Shown: positions 56,900 through 64,000 of the stretch, piece after piece
How the letters are laid out: each line of letters starts with the position of its first letter
Position numbering within the stretch: position 1 is the stretch's first letter
DNA from: Chrysogorgia sp. JL179-B06
Taxonomy: Eukaryota; Cnidaria; Anthozoa; Scleralcyonacea; Chrysogorgiidae
Length of the DNA: 64,000 nucleotides
Direction of reading: 5' to 3'
NCBI GenBank assembly: GCA_035772405.1
Contig: JAYKKM010000043.1
Coordinates: forward strand, 607,501-671,500
Made by a program: the position numbers and the translations under genes
Notes under the pieces: generated by a model
The model's database searches: none
The model's input: the letters and a program-made list of their open reading frames with translations, nothing else
What the model was told of the DNA's origin: nothing

Positions 56900-58276
56900 T
56901 TTTAATTTTTTATAATTTTTCATTTTTCATTTTTATTTTGCATAAGTTACAACGTTTTGTTAAATTAGAGTAGGGTTTGCATCGCTTGATTATGTTCCAT
57001 TTGATTGAGTATTGAGTATTTGATTCTTTTAAAGTCCAGATGTGCTTGCTTAGTTCAGTGGCAGATTTGCGTTTTGAATTTCTGAAAGAGCTTGTATGGT
57101 TTAAGTATCTGGTTTTAAAAGTGCCTTCAGTTAGGCCTACATAAGTTTCTTCTTTTTTGTTGTCTTCTGTGGTGACTGTAGCTTGGTAGACTATTCCTTC
57201 GGTTAGGCATTTACCAGAAAGCGGCCGTGGCAGTTGTTTTGTTGGCGGCAATTGCATTCCTTGGTGGTGGGGATAATGGTTGGGTTATTTTGGGTTTCTT
57301 TGACTTTGTTGAGTTCGAATTTATTGTGGGATGAAATTATGTTGTCTATATTAGGCATGCAGCTATCGCTTAATTTTAGGGTATTTCTATTGAATATTTT
57401 CCGCAAAGGATGGCTGGCGGGAAGCATTCGTTGATCGTACGCAAGAATATGTGGCCGATGTTTGTGGCGACGTTGGCACTGTAAGGTGGATTAAACCATG
57501 TGGTGTTTCTGGATCTCGGGCGTTTCGGTTTTGTTGGTTCGGGTTTGTAATTGAGTTTGTAGTCGTACCCGCTTTTCATCAGGGCTTCTTGGTATGGTGG
57601 GGTTGCTGAGTCGAAGGATTGTCTGTCGGATGAGATGTTGGAGAGTCTTCTGTTGATGGATTCTGGTATGCTGCGGATAATGGATAGCGGATGGTTGCTT
57701 TGGTGGTTGACGTATTGAGGGACGTTGTTTGGTTTAGTAAATGGCTTAAACGTTTCGGATCGTAGGTCTAATGTGATGTCTAAGAAGTCGACGGATTTCT
57801 TGTTTGCTTCGATGGTAATTCTGAGGTTGTGGTCGCCGAACGTTTTGCATATTTCTTTCTTGATGTTTTCTATTTCTCTTGGTGTCCCGTTAAATGCGAC
57901 CAATCCATCATCGCGATATAGACCGACGTTGTTTCCATATTTTGGCGCAAGCTTCGACAGTATGTAAGAGCCTATCAGTTCACAGCTTTCGGCGCCATCA
58001 AAGCTACCCATCGTTACATCGAATAGCGAGTTGGATGATTTCTTGCACCACGTCTCGTTTCCGTTAAATAATAAGGATTTTTTGGCTTGGATAATGATTT
58101 CTTTCTCTTCGTCTGTTATCTCGTCATAGTTTGAGGCCCACGTTAGGGCTTCAATCAGTAGCTCTTCTGATATCGAAGGATAGAATTCCACTATGTCGAA
58201 GCAGATGAATGAGTGCGCGGGTTTGTTGGCAATGTTTTTGTACCACTTGATAACAGAGTCAGTATTTTTCCATTGG

Positions 58277-58278
<2 letters not shown>
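56900..58278 (-). pseudogene. Penelope-like element: RT and GIY-YIG nuclease, 5'-truncated
   Basis: The minus strand encodes, from 58278, [15 protein letters not shown], the RT motif [27 protein letters not shown], the catalytic LYRDDGL, and [10 protein letters not shown]. Near 57420 and 57240 the frame changes, and the reading continues through [17 protein letters not shown] and ETYVGLTEGTFKTRYLNH, the GIY-YIG nuclease, to KRCNLC near the end. RT plus C-terminal GIY-YIG defines canonical Penelope-like elements, which insert by target-primed reverse transcription. The RT N-terminus is missing and replaced by an (AT)n run. The 3' end carries a (TTTTAA)n patch at 56875-56930. Confidence 0.85.

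Positions 58279-58308
<30 letters not shown>
58279..58308. repeat. (AT)n run joining Penelope body and terminal module
   Basis: AT repeat of 30 bases with the truncated RT on one side and the CAAAACACTGTCTATACGCA terminal sequence on the other (minus strand). Confidence 0.9.
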
Positions 58309-58309
<1 letters not shown>

Positions 58310-58452
58310 TAGAGTGCTGCGTATAGACAGTGTTTTGGATATATAATAAAGTGAAAAGGTGGTAAACTAACTGCCAATATTTTTAGTGACGAAATACTGA
58401 CGTTTCGGGCGGAGCCCTTCATCAGAGTAAGACGAGATGAAATAAAATAAAT
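58309..58452 (-). mobile_element. Penelope terminal module (pseudo-LTR)
   Basis: On the minus strand: CCCTATTTATTTTATTTCAT, CTCGTCTTACTCTGATGAAG, ..GGTAGTTTACCACC-type sequence, CTTTTCACTTTATTATATAT and the CACTGTCTA..GCAGCACTCT end. It matches the modules at 56171-56334 and 62086-62162 and includes the hammerhead-like motif. Confidence 0.8.
58395..58429 (-). ncRNA. Hammerhead-ribozyme-like motif with perfect stem II
   Basis: Minus strand TACT-CTGATGA-A-GGGC-TCC-GCCC-GAAAC-GTC-AGTA: here stem II is fully Watson-Crick, while the other copies have GCTC. The compensated stem supports selection on the fold in the family. Confidence 0.6.
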
Positions 58453-58469
58453 AGGGCCTTATGCACGTC

Positions 58470-58690
58470 CCCCAACATAATCATTTATTGCATTTATTGC
58501 GATAAATGCCCTAAAATCTACATCGGTGAAACTGGGCGACGCCTTTCAGACAGGTTTGCTGAACATTTTCGTCAGTCCGTGAGGAACAATGATGTTGACA
58601 AACCTGTAGCCCGCCATTTCAACAGCTCTAACCATTTGGTTTCAGACATGAAAGTCTGTCCGCAAACGGCAAGAGAAGCGTCTCATTTTT
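58470..58690 (+). pseudogene. GIY-YIG fragment of a second Penelope family
   Basis: CIYCDKCPKIYIGETGRRLS then DRFAEHFRQSVRNN and VARHFNSSNH is the GIY-YIG nuclease of a Penelope family different from the one at 56910-58278 (YIGETGRRL..RF.EH against YVGLTEGTFKTRY..H). Only the nuclease end is left. Confidence 0.75.
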
Positions 58691-58719
58691 GTGTCTACTG
58701 GATTTATATCCAGTAGCGA

Positions 58720-59800
58720 CAATAATAATAATAATATTTATTGCTTATATTGCGCAAATTAACATGTTAAAATATGATCAAATGCGCATTACACATAATT
58801 ATTAATTATTATGCTATAGGCTAACTATGGTACATATGCTTACTAACATTTCCTTACAAGTTAAAAGCTTCACTAAAATAATGAGACTTTAAAAGTTTTT
58901 TAAAAATATTAAAATTCTTCTCATTTCTAATATGTGTAGGGAGACTGTTCCACACGTTGGGCGCCGCGTTCGAAAATGCTCTATGGCCCAAGGTTTTCTT
59001 TGTTTTGGCGCTCTTGTCCAATAGGAGTATACCTCCATTTGATCTTAAGTTATATCGTAGGATCTTTCTAACTTCTATTAGACTACTCAGATACTTGGGT
59101 GCCAAGCCACCAATGCATTTATGCACCAATATGGCAATCTTAAAAAGAATTCTATAATTGACAGGTAACCAATGAAGCTGTAGAGTAGGTGTAATATGGT
59201 CATACTTTGGAACATAGCTGCTGTGTTTTGTACTCTTTGTAACTTTAACAAATGGGTAGCTGAGACCCCAAACAATAAACCATTACAATAGTCAATCCTT
59301 GACATTATCACTGCCTGCACTAAGGACTTCCTGTTACCATAGTTCATAAATTTTCTGATCCGTCGGATGTTATGTAGATGGTATAACACAGACTGACAAA
59401 TCTTGTTTATGTGTGTGGTCATTTTGAGATTCTCATCAAACCACGCTCCAATATTTCTGACGGACGTTGCCCTTGAGACGCACGTTTGTCCAATAGTGAG
59501 TTCAGATATATTGACCTTACTTAGTTGTGCACGGGACCCAATAACTATAAATTCAGTCTTTTTCTCGTTTAGCCTAAGCTTGTCCACTGTCATCCAAGTC
59601 TTGATATCTTTGATGCAGCTTTGAAGCGCATGTACAGCATCAAACTCACTCATTGTAGAATCCGGCTTGAAAGATAAATAAAGCTGAGTGTCATCAGCAT
59701 ACGCATGCGCGTCTGGGAGATGATTTTTTATAATTTCAAACAATTTGCTTACATAGATGTTGAATAATAGTGGACCCAAACAGGAAGCGACTATGTCATC
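58720..59800 (-). pseudogene. 5'-truncated LINE: RT C-terminal half and 3' end
   Basis: The minus strand encodes CLGPLLFNIYVSKLFEIIKN, AHAYADDTQLYLSF (catalytic ADD), WMTVDKLRLNEKKTEFIVIG, SRIDYCNGLLFG, then after a shift near 59210 HKCIGGLAPKYLSSL and APNVWNSLPTHIR. This is the second half of a CR1/L2-group RT. It ends in an AT-rich 3' part with an (ATT)n tail at about 58724-58740. Sequence upstream of PQGSCLGP is gone. Confidence 0.85.
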
Positions 59801-59849
59801 GACTGGGTTTTTAGCAATTTCTTTCTTTCTTGATTTCTTTCTTGTGGTC

Positions 59850-60342
59850 ATGCCGTCACGTGACACGAAGCTCTTACGGAGATTTGGCGGATGTTTACGG
59901 ATAGACCACGTGCGATTGATGCGACAGCGAATTCATGCCAGTTGGGATTTAAATATAAGGATTCTTTGCGGTTTTTCGACATTCAGGGTAAGTAAATATG
60001 ATTTTTAAGACATATATTTTCATTTAAGGTTCTAATGAAGTGACCGTAGCGTGTATTTTTTACAGCATATAGATTTCTACGTTTTATTAACATGTGATGT
60101 CCTCATGTCTTCTGGTTTCGTGATAATTTTTATAAATATAGCTAAAGCTATAAATATCTTGTTCGTTTCTCGGTTTTAAATGTTAATAAAGCATTTTTAT
60201 CCCTTTATGTCTTTCAGGTGACAACGTGCTGTATATGTGTGAGGTTTATTCTCACAGGAATCATTGTGTTTGCACTGACTCAATTTCTGTCAGGCGCTCG
60301 CGTGTAAATAATCGTACAAGTTGCAGGTTCACGCTCAATTGA
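59850..60342 (+). promoter_or_regulatory. Candidate promoter with two CACGTG boxes and a possible exon pair
   Basis: CACGTG occurs twice (about 59857 and 59907), then AAATATAAGG (about 59951) and a good splice donor TTCAGG|GTAAGT (about 59989). An acceptor TGTCTTTCAG|GTGAC follows at about 60218, and its exon side stays open to TGA at about 60342. An ORF from 59850 (MPSRDTKLLRRFGG) runs into the donor. No protein family is recognised. The truncated LINE lies immediately upstream. Confidence 0.25.
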
Positions 60343-61638
60343 AATACGAGTGATTGTGCTCGATATACTATTGAATATTGCTATAGCAGTCAAAACATTC
60401 TACCTTGGCTATTGCTATAGTAGTCACAAAACTACCTTGACTATTGCTATAGTAGTCAGAAAAACTATTGACATTGACTTGTTATAACTTTTAATTTTCT
60501 GTTTTTAAAATAAAATATCAATATTATGTGTACAATAGACAAGTGTGGAGACTTTGATTTATAGTTTGTTAAAAATAAAAAAATATAAGTAGAAAATTGC
60601 TAGTACTGGACCTACTTCATATGGCATTGTTGATTGCCGAATAAATCTGTATCTGCTGACTCTCATAGCTTGTCAAGGATTGAAGGAATTAAGGGCCTGA
60701 TTAAGGCTGAGGAACTATAGATGTGCTACATATTTGGACAGGGTATTTTGGCCTCCTGTAGGTACCGGAGCACAGATTACGTAATTCAAAGGAAACAAAG
60801 GTCAAAACAATAGCCCACAATACAAAGAAACCTAACACAGAATACAATGCCCTCCTACAAAGACCCGTATTTTGACAATTCCCCAGATTCGTCAAAAAGG
60901 ACGATAGTAAAGGGGCTCAATATACATGTGATCACGCTGTATACACATGATCATTGTCACAGCATCTTTGCCGGGAACCAGTTATTGTTTATGCCTTATG
61001 GCAAAGTTAAAATTACAATGCTCGTGTACTCAACAGACTCAAGCTGTGGCAAACTTATCTTTTTCTAGTTTTAAATCTACATGCTATACTATGCTAATCT
61101 ACTATGCTGTTTTCGGAACAAAATTTGCAATTAAACTTCTGTCAATTCCATATTTGGCATGCGTTTCTGTAACGGCTAATATCTCACACTAGCCTGTATA
61201 TATCTCACACTGACTAGCCTCACAATATTGGACCTGTAGATGTTAATAGCAAAATCCAGTAGACACATGTACGCGCTGCGTACTTATTTTTAAACTTGGC
61301 ACCAAACATCCTCTTGGTCTTAATGAACGGTTTTCTTTTATTTAGTTTCCTACAAGTTTTTAGTTATTTTAGTTTGCTTGGAACTTTAAAATTTTTTTTT
61401 ATTATTAGCTTGTGCACTTTTATTCCTTTTCAAGTTTTTGTTTCTTACGTACCGCTTTACTATCGCCTAATCCTCTTGAATATTGGACCTTTCATTTCTC
61501 CCCCCCCCCCCCCCCTCAGTCTGTTTGCTGATCGACTGTAAAAATAGAAAATGATTTAACTTTTCGCATCTCATTAATTATTCGTTTGTTTATCTCCCGT
61601 GCATTTGATTGGCTACTTTCTACTTGTAACACCCTTTT

Positions 61639-61639
<1 letters not shown>
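60343..61639. other. No gene supported
   Basis: (C)n at 61499-61516; TTGCTATAG..AGTCA repeats at about 60380-60460 (CTATTGCTATAGTAGTCA, three copies). ORFs here are short and unrecognised. Confidence 0.4.
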
Positions 61640-61735
<96 letters not shown>

Positions 61736-61744
61736 TATATATAA
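61640..61744. repeat. (AT)n array
   Basis: About 105 bases of AT with one TACA interruption. Confidence 0.95.
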
Positions 61745-61956
61745 TTTTCTTTAGATGCAAAGAGGATTTATTAATGGTTTAAAAATTGTTGTAAAGCCTC
61801 CTGCATGTATACAAGAGCCGGTGATAAGCTCGCTACTTGACGAAGTCCTGCGAGAGGCTTCGCTCTACTTCGTCGAAGATGAGATGTCTTTCTGTAGAGA
61901 TTTGAGAGTCGGGGCGATGTATAAATATGTATATGATATTTGACTGTTCTGACCGT

Positions 61957-62029
61957 GTCTCAATGGCTCACTGGTTAGAGCGCCGATGCGTTGATTCGGA
62001 GACCTCGGGTTCGATTCCGGGTTGGGGCA
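61957..62029 (+). tRNA. tRNA-like sequence (tRNA pseudogene or SINE head)
   Basis: 73 bases fold as a cloverleaf: acceptor GTCTCAA/TTGGGGC (two G-U), D stem GCTC/GAGC, anticodon stem CCGA/TCGG, T arm TCGGG-TTCGATT-CCGGG with one mismatch. The A box TGGCTCACTGG and the B box GGTTCGATTCC are perfect. Position 33 would be C rather than U, and the formal anticodon GTT (Asn) does not match tRNA-Asn elsewhere in the molecule. So it is probably pol III-competent but a tRNA-derived repeat. It lies just upstream of a Penelope terminal module. Confidence 0.45.
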
Positions 62030-62085
62030 GTCAAATTTTCATATACATATATTTGACCATATATATATATATATTAAGCCCTATT

Positions 62086-63629
<1,544 letters not shown>

Positions 63630-63780
63630 ATATATAGGTGTAGTTACATTAGGATAAATGTTACTAGTTACCAGTAAAAGTTACAGAACAAAAGTTACTT
63701 AAGTAACTAGTTACAGTCAAAAAGTTACTTTCATAAATTTGTAACTAGTTACAAAGTTACATTACTTGGTTTGGCACTGG
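63630..63780. repeat. Cluster of (A)GTAACTAGTTAC-type palindromic words
   Basis: AGTTAC/GTAACT occurs about ten times in 130 bases, including GTAACTAGTTAC twice. Such GTTAC-rich subterminal arrays occur at ends of hAT-type elements; no partner end is seen in the window. Confidence 0.5.
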
Positions 63781-64000
63781 ACGCTGGTTAATTACATATA
63801 CTGACCAAATCAATACAAGTTGTGACTTAAAGAAAGTAAAGCTATGAAAAGTAAATGCATGGACATATTTTTGACGCAAATTTAATAACAAAGTTAGGCA
63901 AGCCGAGCACTTGTTTCGGCAAACAAAGTAAACAAGTTGTCATGTTCGTTATTTAAAGTGGAACATATATTAGTCAAATACGGCGCCCATGCATTAGTGA

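Overview
The window is AT-rich, intron-containing animal DNA dominated by transposable elements and simple repeats. The mix of elements (a Ngaro-type tyrosine-recombinase retrotransposon, a Crypton-like remnant, Penelope-like elements with hammerhead-type terminal motifs, CR1/L2-group LINEs, BEL/Pao and Gypsy scraps, many foldback MITEs) and a RING/B-box/coiled-coil/filamin TRIM gene suggest a marine invertebrate, most likely a cnidarian. That assignment is inference; no species marker was found.

Two host protein genes can be supported. The first is a TRIM45-like gene on the + strand with three coding exons (14981-15178, 26331-26704, 28860-30861). Splice sites and reading phases fit exactly and give 849 residues: RING, two B-boxes, coiled coil, one filamin repeat and a long acidic, serine-rich tail. 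The second is a 587-residue single-exon ORF (47195-48958). It is disordered and basic, and carries seven copies of a nine-residue motif, most of them behind a basophilic kinase-type site. I do not recognise this family; it is the best candidate for something undescribed.

Layout. 0.1-8.3 kb: MITEs, a LINE endonuclease pseudogene, a BEL/Pao fragment split by a hAT MITE with a perfect 8-bp duplication, a Penelope fragment, a TTCGAA-motif cluster and a second LINE endonuclease pseudogene. 8.3-14.9 kb: few recognisable features, a GC-rich patch that could be the TRIM promoter/first exon, and a hAT (ZNF862-like) pseudogene. 15-31 kb: the TRIM gene; its 11-kb first intron holds a hAT MITE, pogo-type sequence, a Crypton-like remnant and a complete but frame-broken Ngaro element (19716-24738, minus strand) with split direct repeats. 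31-36 kb: MITEs and a LINE 3' end. 36-41 kb: an almost complete LINE between two (CT)n tracts, with ORF1 and ORF2 in one frame separated by a single TGA. 42-46 kb: MITEs and large (AT)n arrays. 47-49 kb: the motif-repeat gene. 49-64 kb: hairpins between (AT)n arrays, a MULE-like element with tandemly repeated ends, a mariner-type foldback, a Gypsy gag pseudogene, several Penelope pieces with hammerhead-type motifs, a truncated LINE, a candidate promoter/exon pair and a tRNA-like sequence.

Several retroelement ORFs are broken by single-base shifts, some next to homopolymers, so some breaks may be assembly errors rather than decay.
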